NCBI GenBank assembly: GCA_041573795.1
Contig: JBFFQB010000051.1
Coordinates: 1-23,274, forward strand
From: E44-bin32 sp041573795
GTDB taxonomy: Bacteria > Chloroflexota > Anaerolineae > Anaerolineales > E44-bin32
Direction: 5' to 3'
Length of the DNA: 23,274 nt
The translations under genes and the position numbers were made by a program. Under the pieces are notes generated by a model that saw only the letters and a program-made list of their open reading frames with translations, searched no databases and had not been told where the DNA came from. This document shows, one piece after another, positions 9,084-16,581 of this stretch (positions are counted from its first letter, which is position 1; the number at the start of each line of letters is the position of its first letter).

Positions 9084-9532
9084 ATGAACCTTTTTAAACG
9101 AGACTCAGCACAGCGCCAGGCTCTGGTGAGAGCCTACGTCGTCTTCAACCACAGCCATCCTGCTGCGAGCGCTCATCTTGCTCCTTATGTACTTGGGCTT
9201 AAACGGATTGAAGCAAACCGGGAATTGGAATATTGCATTGCTAGTCCTCTTTGGTTTCCTGCTTGGTTCTTTCTCCGATCTCATCCCATCGGAAGGAGGC
9301 CGACCCCCCTGGGGATACCCGTTTGGACTGGCGACATTTTTGCTTATCGCCTGCTATTTAGCCAGCCGTTTTTTGCATACGTACTGTTGAAATTGGTATC
9401 GGGTTGTGGTTTTTGGCGTGGATTTACGTCATCGGAAGGATGGGAGTGATTTTGTCCTCGATAGAACCCGTTTTACAGAAGGTCTGGGCCAGCTTTGGCT
9501 TGGTGCTATTTTCGGGAATAAGCTTCCTTTAG
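9084..9532 (+). pseudogene. Frameshifted small multi-pass membrane protein gene
   Basis: Three frames together read as one hydrophobic protein of about 149 codons. Frame A starts at ATG 9084 (GGAGGGTGG upstream at 9063-9071) with MNLFKRDSAQRQALV. Frame B (9130-9390) gives hydrophobic segments such as TAILLRALILLLMYLG, NIALLVLFGFLLGSF and LATFLLIACYLASRF, then stops at TGA 9388. Frame C (9362-9532) continues with VEIGIGLWFLAWIYVIGRMG and GLVLFSGISFL, then TAG. B to C is healed by dropping one T from the six-T run at 9369-9374. A to B also needs one base removed, near 9130-9160, next to a perfect 7-bp hairpin (9118-9124/9129-9135). It may be a decayed gene, a sequencing error, or slippage. The family is not recognised. 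The 281 bp upstream (8803-9083) shows nothing I can name. Confidence 0.5.
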
Positions 9533-9677
9533 TTCTCCAACAATAGATCTGGGGTTGTTCAGAATTCCGGATCTGCCCTTGGTATCGACCTGTATTTATT
9601 GATGATTAATATAATCCTCGCAAGCCGCTTGCTGCTCCATTAAAGTACTCCCAGTTCAGTTCGGGCGAAACTGTGGC

Positions 9678-10349
9678 TTATCTAGCGGCATCTTTGAGTG
9701 CAGCTGCGCGCTCGTCCAGGCGGTTAAGCGCAGTCGTCAGCTGCTGGAGTACTTCCTCGCGCCGGACACCACGCGGGACGTCGATCGCCGGGCCGAAGAC
9801 GGTGAAAATACGCGCTTTTGGCAGTGGTAGCCAGTAACGATCCCAACGGGGGACCCGCAAAGCGGGTCGGGAGGCATTTCCAACGGGGACAATCAGGGCT
9901 TTCGCCTGCCGGGCCATGAAAACCACGCCAGGTTTGGCGACACGTGCCGGCCCGTCAGGTCCATCGGGGGAGATATAGCTGAATTTGCCTGGCGCTAGCT
10001 TCCTGATAATGTTGCGCAGATTACGCGCCGCCGCCATGCTGGTATCTTCCATGCTGACCGGGAGTGCGGTTGCCCCTGTATAAGCAGCAAATTGTCCTAA
10101 GGCCCCTTGGCGATGATCCCCGACCATGATCAAGTAGACATCTTCCAAATTGAAATAGGTGGCAAAGGTTGTGTAGAACATGTGTGTTTGGCCGTGCCAG
10201 TTGGCAAAGATGAGCGGCCGTTTTGTCGCACGCGCGGCTTCGACATTCTCCCAGCCTTCAATTGACAAAGTGCTCTTACGGTGGATGAGGTTGGCGTACC
10301 AGCTCAGGAGCTTTCCCTGGATCCTGGCCATGCGCTCATTCCAGGACAC
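9678..10349 (-). CDS. DUF374 lysophospholipid acyltransferase-like protein (copy 1)
   Basis: 223 residues of the DUF374 branch of the PlsC/LpxL-like acyltransferases, which are thought to transfer acyl chains to lipids at the membrane. The W51-H52-G53 motif (ANWHGQTHMF) stands where PlsC has its catalytic His. The second block SPDGPDGPARVAKPGV (about 127-141) matches the DGPxGP motif of the family. The C-terminal quarter ends in a predicted helix. The outer start is GTG 10349, but its GGAG is only two bases away; the ATG at 10331 gives an N-terminus as long as that of the paralogue and may be correct. It is a tandem paralogue of the 10537-11184 gene, 187 bp apart, in a cluster with pssA and psd, which fits a role in phospholipid or glycolipid acylation. 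Confidence 0.82.
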   Translation of the reverse strand: MSWNERMARIQGKLLSWYANLIHRKSTLSIEGWENVEAARATKRPLIFANWHGQTHMFYTTFATYFNLEDVYLIMVGDHRQGALGQFAAYTGATALPVSMEDTSMAAARNLRNIIRKLAPGKFSYISPDGPDGPARVAKPGVVFMARQAKALIVPVGNASRPALRVPRWDRYWLPLPKARIFTVFGPAIDVPRGVRREEVLQQLTTALNRLDERAAALKDAAR

Positions 10350-10536
10350 AGCTCCGGAAGGGGAGGAGGGGGTTGTTGCAGGCGTAGTAGGGGGGCGTTG
10401 GGAGCTCAGGATCTTCTCCGGGTTCAGATGGCAAGACGCTTATCTTAAATTACCTCGATCAGCGACGCTTTCTGGCCAACGTGGACAAGCTTTGATTATT
10501 ATCTTGATGAATCATCCAATACGAAAATTCAAGTCG

Positions 10537-11184
10537 CTAGCCTGTTTGGATCTTATCACTTACTTCGTTCAACGCGATGCGCACCTGTGAGAGGTGTGCA
10601 ATTTTATCAGCCCTTGTATCGGCGTAGATAGGATCGCCGATGCCTACTCTAACGCGGGCAAGCGGAAAGGGATGATACTTTCGATCCCATCGATTTAGCT
10701 GGATTGCTAGGTTCGTGTGAATGGCAATGGGAAGTATGACCGCCCCTGCACGACGGGCAATCACTTCAATACCGGCTTTGGGTTGACGGGCTGGTCCGGC
10801 TGGCCCATCCGGAGCAATAAAGGTAAATTTCCCTCGCTTGAGCTCCCGTACGACTTTCAGGACGCCCTTGGCTGCTCCCATGGAGTCGTCGCGCATGTTG
10901 ATCGGGATGGGTTTAAATCCCAATACCTTTACATAGGTTGACAGCACTTGCTGGTACTGATCGCCATCGACGATCAAGACAAAGTTGGAGATATCAAAAT
11001 ATCGGGCGAAGAATCCGTAGAGTAGATGGTCCTGCCCATGCCAACCGGCAAGGATAATCGGTTTGCCCGTTGCCCTGACTTCTTCGAGTGTTTGTAACCC
11101 GCTAACCGAGAAAAAACTGGTCTTGGAGATAATCAGATCATACAACGCCAGGAAAAAACCGAAAATCGTATCTCGTATCTTCAT
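10537..11184 (-). CDS. DUF374 lysophospholipid acyltransferase-like protein (copy 2)
   Basis: 215 residues, colinear with the downstream copy. W48-H49-G50 (LAGWHGQDHLLYG) and A-P-D-G-P-A-G-P-A-R (about 124-133) are the two family motifs. Both copies also share an RWDR(K)Y segment and a closing block of the form 'ARVRVGIGDPI'. The N-terminal hydrophobic segment (about 6-20) may anchor it to the inner face of the membrane. No clear Shine-Dalgarno precedes the ATG at 11184. The 166 bp before it, down from pssA, contains only a weak A/T-rich hairpin near 11327-11345. The two copies are well diverged, so duplication is old and different acyl acceptors are plausible; this is inference. Confidence 0.84.
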   Translation of the reverse strand: MKIRDTIFGFFLALYDLIISKTSFFSVSGLQTLEEVRATGKPIILAGWHGQDHLLYGFFARYFDISNFVLIVDGDQYQQVLSTYVKVLGFKPIPINMRDDSMGAAKGVLKVVRELKRGKFTFIAPDGPAGPARQPKAGIEVIARRAGAVILPIAIHTNLAIQLNRWDRKYHPFPLARVRVGIGDPIYADTRADKIAHLSQVRIALNEVSDKIQTG

Positions 11185-11350
11185 GATCGGGTTGATTATC
11201 CAATCAGCCAGGGCACACCCTCAGCACCCCATGGAGCGAATGAGCCTTGGTTGCATAATCTCGGCTCATCCACAGTGATAAGGCGTTAGGAGATTTTAAT
11301 AGCTTCAATCGACTTGAGAGAGGCTCCAAGAAGTATTGTTTCTTGAGGGC

Positions 11351-12043
11351 TCACATTACAGTCCGGATTCCCGCGCGCAGGATGCCGAAGGAGATATATC
11401 CCGTCGTCAACCCCCACCAGACGACCTGGGGGGTAGCCCAGATTGCCACTAAAATGCTGGCGCTTAATAGGGCAATGCTGAAGCGTCGCTTCCCGATGAT
11501 GAGCTTCAATTCAGGGAAACGTATCCTGCTCACCATCAGTAGTGCGAGGAGCGGGATTAAGACCAAGAAGACCGTATCTGGAAGCAGCCCGTGATCAAAA
11601 GCACGATCGGCTAATACTGCAAGGGCGACATAACCACCGGAGGTCGAAATCGTCAATCCTGTGCTCTCAAGCACTTTCGTATCCGATGCCTGTAAATTGA
11701 AGCGTGCCAGGCGCAACGCCCCGGCTAACACAAAAGCGACACCCAACGGCCAGATCAGCCAGTTTTCATTTCCGACCTGGCGTAAGTGGCTCCATACGAG
11801 CACGGTGCTGGCGGCACCGAAATTGGTCATATCCACCAGGGAGTCGAGCTGTACGCCGAATTCGGAGGTGGCCCCCAGGCCTCTGGCCAAAGAACCGTCT
11901 ACCAGGTCGAGCAAATAACTGATTAAGATCAACGTCGCTGCAATCTCCAAGTAGCCTTCCAACGCCAGCGCGATGGACGCCATCCCAGAGATGAGCGAGA
12001 TGGAAGTGATGATATTGGGGATCGCTTTGCGCAAGATGGTCAT
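11351..12043 (-). CDS. pssA: CDP-diacylglycerol--serine O-phosphatidyltransferase
   Basis: 230 residues with several membrane helices. It carries the complete CDP-alcohol phosphatidyltransferase signature: D46, D49-G50, A53-R54, G63, D67 and D71, in the spacing DxxDGxxAR...GxxxDxxxD. The enzyme condenses CDP-diacylglycerol with serine to phosphatidylserine. The stop of psd lies only 20 bp upstream on the same strand, so the substrate-product pair PssA and Psd is encoded in one unit and should give phosphatidylethanolamine. The signature alone does not exclude other CDP-alcohol transferases such as inositol or glycerol types; the neighbour psd makes serine the best choice. The ribosome-binding site is a poor GAGAGAG stretch. 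Confidence 0.88.
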   Translation of the reverse strand: MTILRKAIPNIITSISLISGMASIALALEGYLEIAATLILISYLLDLVDGSLARGLGATSEFGVQLDSLVDMTNFGAASTVLVWSHLRQVGNENWLIWPLGVAFVLAGALRLARFNLQASDTKVLESTGLTISTSGGYVALAVLADRAFDHGLLPDTVFLVLIPLLALLMVSRIRFPELKLIIGKRRFSIALLSASILVAIWATPQVVWWGLTTGYISFGILRAGIRTVM

Positions 12044-12063
12044 TATTCTGTATTCTCTCTCGT

Positions 12064-12756
12064 TTAATCTTCCCGCTCCGGTACTCGGGCAATCGGCGTC
12101 GTGCCTGCCTTTACACGATCCCCGTTCTCGACCTGGGGTTCGAACTGCGGTGGCATGTACACATCCACACGCGAGCCGAACTTGATCATCCCAAATCGTT
12201 CACCGGTCTTGAGTTGTTGTCCTTCCTCGACCGTGCACACAATACGCCTTGCCATGATACCAGCAATCTGCTTCACCAACATGCGGCCGTGGGCGGTCTC
12301 AAGGCCAGTATAGAAATGTTCATTCTCCACTGCCGCTTCCGGGCGGAAAGCCTGAAGGAACTTACCCGGGATATGTCGCTTGAAGGCGACCCTTCCTTCA
12401 AAAGGGGTACGGTTGACATGCACATCGTTTAAATTCATAAATACACCGATTTTTAACGCTGGACCTTCCATGAAAACCGGCTCATTCAGGCGTACGATCT
12501 CCACAACGAGCCCATCGGCTGCTGAGATCACCAGCGCAGCATCATCCGGTGGTTGACGCGCCGGATCGCGGAAAAAGACGGCCAAACCCACCCAGACACA
12601 GCCCAACAAGATCGCCAGGGTATTTAAGAGCACACCGGGACGATAGGCGGCGAAGATCAATACGGCGAAAAAAAGGATGCTTGCGAAGATGAATTCTGCA
12701 AGTGCTGCGCGGGCGATGGGGAAGCGGACGCCGTGGTTGTTGGCCTTTTCACTCAC
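12064..12756 (-). CDS. psd: Phosphatidylserine decarboxylase proenzyme, short (archaeal-like) type
   Basis: 230 residues. Two hydrophobic segments (about 19-60) anchor the N-terminus. The core has the family blocks FRDPARQ, FMNLNDVHVNRTPFEG and NEHFYTGLETAHGRM. The motif KFGSRVDVYMP supplies the autocleavage site G194-S195, where Ser becomes the pyruvoyl group of the small alpha chain. The protein decarboxylates phosphatidylserine to phosphatidylethanolamine. It is shorter than the E. coli type and belongs to the 'Psd-related / archaetidylserine decarboxylase-like' group. The start is a GTG at 12756 without a strong Shine-Dalgarno. It lies 94 bp downstream of an ABC transporter gene and 20 bp upstream of pssA. 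Confidence 0.9.
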   Translation of the reverse strand: MSEKANNHGVRFPIARAALAEFIFASILFFAVLIFAAYRPGVLLNTLAILLGCVWVGLAVFFRDPARQPPDDAALVISAADGLVVEIVRLNEPVFMEGPALKIGVFMNLNDVHVNRTPFEGRVAFKRHIPGKFLQAFRPEAAVENEHFYTGLETAHGRMLVKQIAGIMARRIVCTVEEGQQLKTGERFGMIKFGSRVDVYMPPQFEPQVENGDRVKAGTTPIARVPERED

Positions 12757-12850
12757 GCCCGACAGTGTACCCGAATCCGGGATAATCGGCTAGAGCACTT
12801 ATGGGGGATGGAGCAAGAGATGAAGGCTGGAAGCTGTTGGACAACAGAGA

Positions 12851-14677
12851 TCAGGTTGTATCCTCGGGTGTTGCGAACCCTGCCGCCTGCTCTACATATT
12901 CCAACGACTGATGCCTGAAGTAGGTGCTGTAGAGCTCGGCATAATGACCATCGGCTGTCATAAGAGCTTCGTGATCGCCTTCTTCGATAATCTGCCCATC
13001 CTGGAGGACGATGATGCGATCGGAAGCTCGCACAGTCGATAACCGATGGGCGATCAGGATCGAGGTGCTGTCTTTGAGTATCAAGCCCAGCGCTTGCTGA
13101 ATCTGATATTCAGTAAAAGGATCAATGCTCGCGGTTGCCTCATCCAGGATGAAGATCGCCGGTTGCTGTACTAATACCCGCATAAGAGATACCATTTGGC
13201 GGATACCCATAGAAAGACGATTGCCGCGTTCTCCTGCCTCGGTCAATAAACCTTCGCTTAGGGTCTCGAACCACTCGCCACCACCGATCTGGCGGGCTAT
13301 TCGTTCGATCTCATCCTCTCCTGTCTCGGGCTTTGCGTAGCGAATATTGTCCATGACTGTGCCGGAAAACAGGAAGGGTGTCTGGGGGACGATGCCAAGC
13401 TGGCTGCGGTACTGCCTCAGATCGAAAGTGCGGATGTCGTGCCCATCAATGCGCAGCTCACCTCCCTGGTATTCGTAAAAGCGGGAGATCAATTTTGCCA
13501 GGGTAGACTTTCCTGCTCCGGTATGACCGACGAGCGCCAGATTCTCCCCCGCCCGGATGTGCAAATCGAAGCGCTGCAATACGGGTTCACCGGGTTTGTA
13601 ATGGAAATCTAATTTGTCAAACTCAATCTGGCCTTTCAAAGCTGGCACTCTTAATCGATCGCGCTGGACAACCTTCGACTCAGCATCGATCAACGCAAAG
13701 ACGCGCTCGGCGGCTGAGAGGCCGTTCTGAACCTGGGTCCAGAAGGCTGATAAGTTCAACATCGGGAACCAGAATCGATCCAGGCTGATGATGAAAAGGT
13801 ACCAGGCGCCGGCCGTTACGATGCCGGCGGCGTTGCTGAGACCACCGATATAGACCAGGATGGCCGTGCCCACCCCGGCCAGCGCATTCAGTGTTGGAAA
13901 GACCAAGGCCAATACGAAACCCCGGCGGACATTGGCTTGATAAGAGCTTTTATTAACCCTGGCGAAAGCTTCAAAGATTGAGGCTTCCTGGCGAAAATTC
14001 TTGGCGATAGCAATCCCCGTAACTGCTTCCTTGATCGCTGAATTTACGTTGGCCATGGCTCGAAAACCCCGACGGGTGACTTTACGCGCTATCCGCCGAA
14101 AACCAAGCGCAATTGCGAATATGGCTGGCAGCATGGAGAGGACCCAGAGCATCAGGCGTGTGTTGATGCGGATGAGTACGACGAGCAGGATAATTGCCTG
14201 AAAGAGCTGAGTGAACAGATCCGTGACCAGAACGATGACCTGGGCGAACTCCTGCGTATCGGAGGTGATGCGGCTGACAACTCGACCAGAGGCAAATTCA
14301 TCATAAAAGGAGAGGTCATGGTCTGCTGAGGCTACGAAGGCATCCCGGCGCAGGGCGAGCATCACGTCTCCGACAGAACGGGTTATCAAGCGACGTCTGA
14401 CCCAGTTCGCACCCCAGACGATGACACCTATGGTGAAGAGGATGGCCGAGAACAGGATCAGGTAATCTTCCATCCCGCGTGCAACCATGAGATCGATGCT
14501 GCGAGACACGAAGATTGGAGAAAGAGCGCCGGCGGCGGCGATTACCAGGATCGCAAGCACAGCGATCAGAAGGCGGTGGCGATAGGGCCTGAAGTAAGCC
14601 AGCATGCGTTGTGCCAGATCGCGATCGCGATAGCTGCGATCATATGCTTCGGCGTCCAGCCCACGGAAGAAGCCCAT
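12851..14677 (-). CDS. ABC exporter half-transporter, subunit with canonical Walker B (heterodimer partner 2)
   Basis: 608 residues: an N-terminal six-helix exporter domain (about 30-325) and a nucleotide-binding domain (350-600). Walker A is GHTGAGKST (384-392), the Q-loop is near 432 and Walker B FILDEATASID has the catalytic Glu (E513). The H-loop His is H544. The signature is LSMGIRQ (488-494) instead of LSGGQ. The partner encoded just upstream has the opposite pattern, so the two should form one active and one degenerate ATP site. Its ATG at 14677 lies three bases after the partner's stop, and GAGGGCGG before the stop serves as Shine-Dalgarno, so the two are translationally coupled. The substrate is unknown; lipids or drugs are usual for the class. 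Confidence 0.92.
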   Translation of the reverse strand: MGFFRGLDAEAYDRSYRDRDLAQRMLAYFRPYRHRLLIAVLAILVIAAAGALSPIFVSRSIDLMVARGMEDYLILFSAILFTIGVIVWGANWVRRRLITRSVGDVMLALRRDAFVASADHDLSFYDEFASGRVVSRITSDTQEFAQVIVLVTDLFTQLFQAIILLVVLIRINTRLMLWVLSMLPAIFAIALGFRRIARKVTRRGFRAMANVNSAIKEAVTGIAIAKNFRQEASIFEAFARVNKSSYQANVRRGFVLALVFPTLNALAGVGTAILVYIGGLSNAAGIVTAGAWYLFIISLDRFWFPMLNLSAFWTQVQNGLSAAERVFALIDAESKVVQRDRLRVPALKGQIEFDKLDFHYKPGEPVLQRFDLHIRAGENLALVGHTGAGKSTLAKLISRFYEYQGGELRIDGHDIRTFDLRQYRSQLGIVPQTPFLFSGTVMDNIRYAKPETGEDEIERIARQIGGGEWFETLSEGLLTEAGERGNRLSMGIRQMVSLMRVLVQQPAIFILDEATASIDPFTEYQIQQALGLILKDSTSILIAHRLSTVRASDRIIVLQDGQIIEEGDHEALMTADGHYAELYSTYFRHQSLEYVEQAAGFATPEDTT

Positions 14678-14680
14678 CGT

Positions 14681-16444
14681 TTACCCGCCCTCGTAGTGCG
14701 TAAAGATACGCTGGTATGCTTCGGAGCTGCTCATCAACTCGTCGTGGGAACCGCTGGCTGCAATGCAGCCTTTACGCATGACGATGATCTTGTCAGCCCA
14801 GCGGATTTGGGAAAGGCGGTGGGTGATGATCAGGGTAGTACGACCTTCAGCCGCTCGGAAAATCGCACGCTGAATTTGATCCTCGGTGGCACTATCGATC
14901 GAAGAGGTCGAGTCATCAAGAATCAAGATGCGAGGATCGGTCAGAAAGGCCCGTGCCAGCGCAAGCCGTTGGCGCTGACCGCCCGAGAGAGTTACGCCCC
15001 GCTCACCGATAATGGTCTCGTAGCCATCTTTAAAGCTCAAGATAAATTCGTGCGCCTGGGCCGCTTTTGCGGCAGATTCGATTTCCACCTGAGAAGCTTG
15101 CGGGTGGCCGAAGGCGATATTCTCCGCGATCGTGCGTGAGAAGAGGAAGATGTCTTGCTCAATAATCGAGATTTGCTGGCGTAGCGCCTCAAGATCCCAC
15201 TGGCGCACATCAACCCCATCTACTCTTACCTGCCCATTCGTGACGTCATAGGTTCGGTTGAGGAGCTTGACAAGGGTCGTCTTTCCTGTCCCGGTTTGAC
15301 CAACGATCGCAACGGTCTGTCCTGGCTCGATTCTTATCGAGATCCCTTCCAGGGCGAGATCGTCTTCCTGGTAGGCAAAGTCGACCTCCTGGAACTCGAT
15401 CTCCCCGGAAATTTGCAGATGCGCCCCGGATGGGTTGCGGTTGAGCTCGGACTTGCGTTTGATCAGATCAAGGATCCGCCGCGCGCCAGCCATACCCAAA
15501 GATACCTGTGAGTAGGCAAAGAGCGACACGAAGGTGGGGAATCCAAAGAGCTGGATCAATCCGACAAAAGCGATCACCTGGCCGATGTCTAAAAAGCCGG
15601 CCTGGTAAAGAAGCAAGGCATGCAGAAAAGCTCCAGCTTCGGCTAAACCCAATAACAGCAGTGGTAAGTAGCGCGCTTCCACATCACCCTGGTGCACGAA
15701 AGCGTTTCGGAACGATTGCGCGTTGAGCGTGAAGCGGGCGACCTCAGCCTGTTCCTGTGCAGTGCCTTTAACGACCTCTATACCATCGATGGCTTCAGCC
15801 AGATGGGCATTCAACTGGCCAAAAGCCCGCCGGACCGAATCCGAAATAGGTCGTAATTCGTGAAGATATTGCCAGATGGCCAGGACATATCCTATGAGGA
15901 AGAGTGCCGGGATGAGGATCAAGCTGGGGTGGTACTGGGGCGCAAGCAGGAGTGGCATGATCATGAAGTTGCCAGAGCCAAGCACCAGGTTCAACCCGGG
16001 ATTGAACATTAAATTGATCTCGCGCACGTCGTTGGTGGCGCGTGCCATCGTATCGCCAACGGGTTGAAGGTTGTGGAAAGTCATGCTCTTGCCAAGCAGA
16101 CTTACGTAAAGCTCTTCACGGATGTTTCGTTCTAGCTTTTGACCGATCAACTCTGCGCCGAAATTTCGGCCAAGTTGAAGGACTCCGCGGATCAGCTGAG
16201 AAGCAACGATCCAGATTGCGATTGTCCCTAAATGCTGAAGATCGGGGCTTTCGGTTAGCATGAGGTTAAAAGCCTGCCCAACGAAGATAGGTACGGCTGC
16301 GGCCAGGCCCGCGTTTCCGAGAGCGCCGATTAAAGTTATGATCACCAGCCACCAGTAACGTCTGGTATGTGAGAGTAGCCAGCGAAGTGGTGTGCGACGA
16401 TCGGGCTCGAAAGTTTGAGGAAGAATGAATTCCGCAACACCCAT
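14681..16444 (-). CDS. ABC exporter half-transporter, subunit with degenerate Walker B (heterodimer partner 1)
   Basis: 587 residues: a six-helix exporter domain (about 30-315) followed by a nucleotide-binding domain. Walker A is GQTGTGKTT (382-390), the signature is a canonical LSGGQ (486-490), and the H-loop His is H542. Walker B reads LILDDSTSSID, with Asp (D511) at the catalytic Glu position. This is the usual mark of the non-catalytic half in heterodimeric exporters such as TM287/288 or BmrCD. Its LSGGQ pairs with the Walker motifs of the 12851-14677 partner to make the working site. The ATG at 16444 has only a distant AAGG. The gene faces away from the sigma-factor gene across a 137-bp shared upstream region. 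Confidence 0.93.
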   Translation of the reverse strand: MGVAEFILPQTFEPDRRTPLRWLLSHTRRYWWLVIITLIGALGNAGLAAAVPIFVGQAFNLMLTESPDLQHLGTIAIWIVASQLIRGVLQLGRNFGAELIGQKLERNIREELYVSLLGKSMTFHNLQPVGDTMARATNDVREINLMFNPGLNLVLGSGNFMIMPLLLAPQYHPSLILIPALFLIGYVLAIWQYLHELRPISDSVRRAFGQLNAHLAEAIDGIEVVKGTAQEQAEVARFTLNAQSFRNAFVHQGDVEARYLPLLLLGLAEAGAFLHALLLYQAGFLDIGQVIAFVGLIQLFGFPTFVSLFAYSQVSLGMAGARRILDLIKRKSELNRNPSGAHLQISGEIEFQEVDFAYQEDDLALEGISIRIEPGQTVAIVGQTGTGKTTLVKLLNRTYDVTNGQVRVDGVDVRQWDLEALRQQISIIEQDIFLFSRTIAENIAFGHPQASQVEIESAAKAAQAHEFILSFKDGYETIIGERGVTLSGGQRQRLALARAFLTDPRILILDDSTSSIDSATEDQIQRAIFRAAEGRTTLIITHRLSQIRWADKIIVMRKGCIAASGSHDELMSSSEAYQRIFTHYEGG

Positions 16445-16515
16445 GGGAATGGTTGAGACCTTTGACCTCGAAGTGGCTAGGATACCATAGTGCCTGAAGG
16501 ATAAGCTGGTTTTCG

Positions 16516-16524
16516 TGCTATATT
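16516..16524 (+). promoter_or_regulatory. Extended -10 promoter upstream of the sigma-factor gene
   Basis: TGCTATATT fits the extended -10 form TGnTATAAT with one mismatch. No convincing -35 lies 16-18 bp upstream. The expected start is near 16531, which gives a leader of about 50 bases and includes the whole ribosome-binding site of the TTG start at 16582. It would provide basal, housekeeping expression of the sigma fusion gene. Confidence 0.45.
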
Positions 16525-16539
16525 CGCATTTGTACCGTC

Positions 16540-16568
16540 TCTGTCACAAAGCACCCCGGGGATCCGTT
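16540..16568 (+). promoter_or_regulatory. Putative ECF-sigma promoter (autoregulatory), copy 1
   Basis: TCTGTCACAAA (16540-16550) and TCCGTT (16563-16568) are separated by 12 bases. The same two blocks with the same spacing occur at 19403-19431 before the NBR1-Ig gene. Counted as TGTCACA-N16-CGTT, the layout resembles ECF promoters; from memory, group ECF41 uses TGTCACA with CGTC. The putative -10 lies only about 14 bases before the TTG start, so transcripts from here would probably use the GTG at 16597. Confidence 0.55.
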
Positions 16569-16581
16569 GAAGAGGTGAAGG

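Noticed and set aside
9084..9449. A single 121-codon gene in frame A of the broken membrane protein region
   Set aside because: After the first 15 or so codons the product is not hydrophobic in a membrane pattern, while frames B and C give clean helices; the frame is better read as the beginning of a frameshifted gene.
10180..10590. 136-codon plus-strand frame across the gap between the two DUF374 genes
   Set aside because: It overlaps coding sequence at both ends and has no recognisable composition or start site. The 187-bp gap itself shows nothing I can name.
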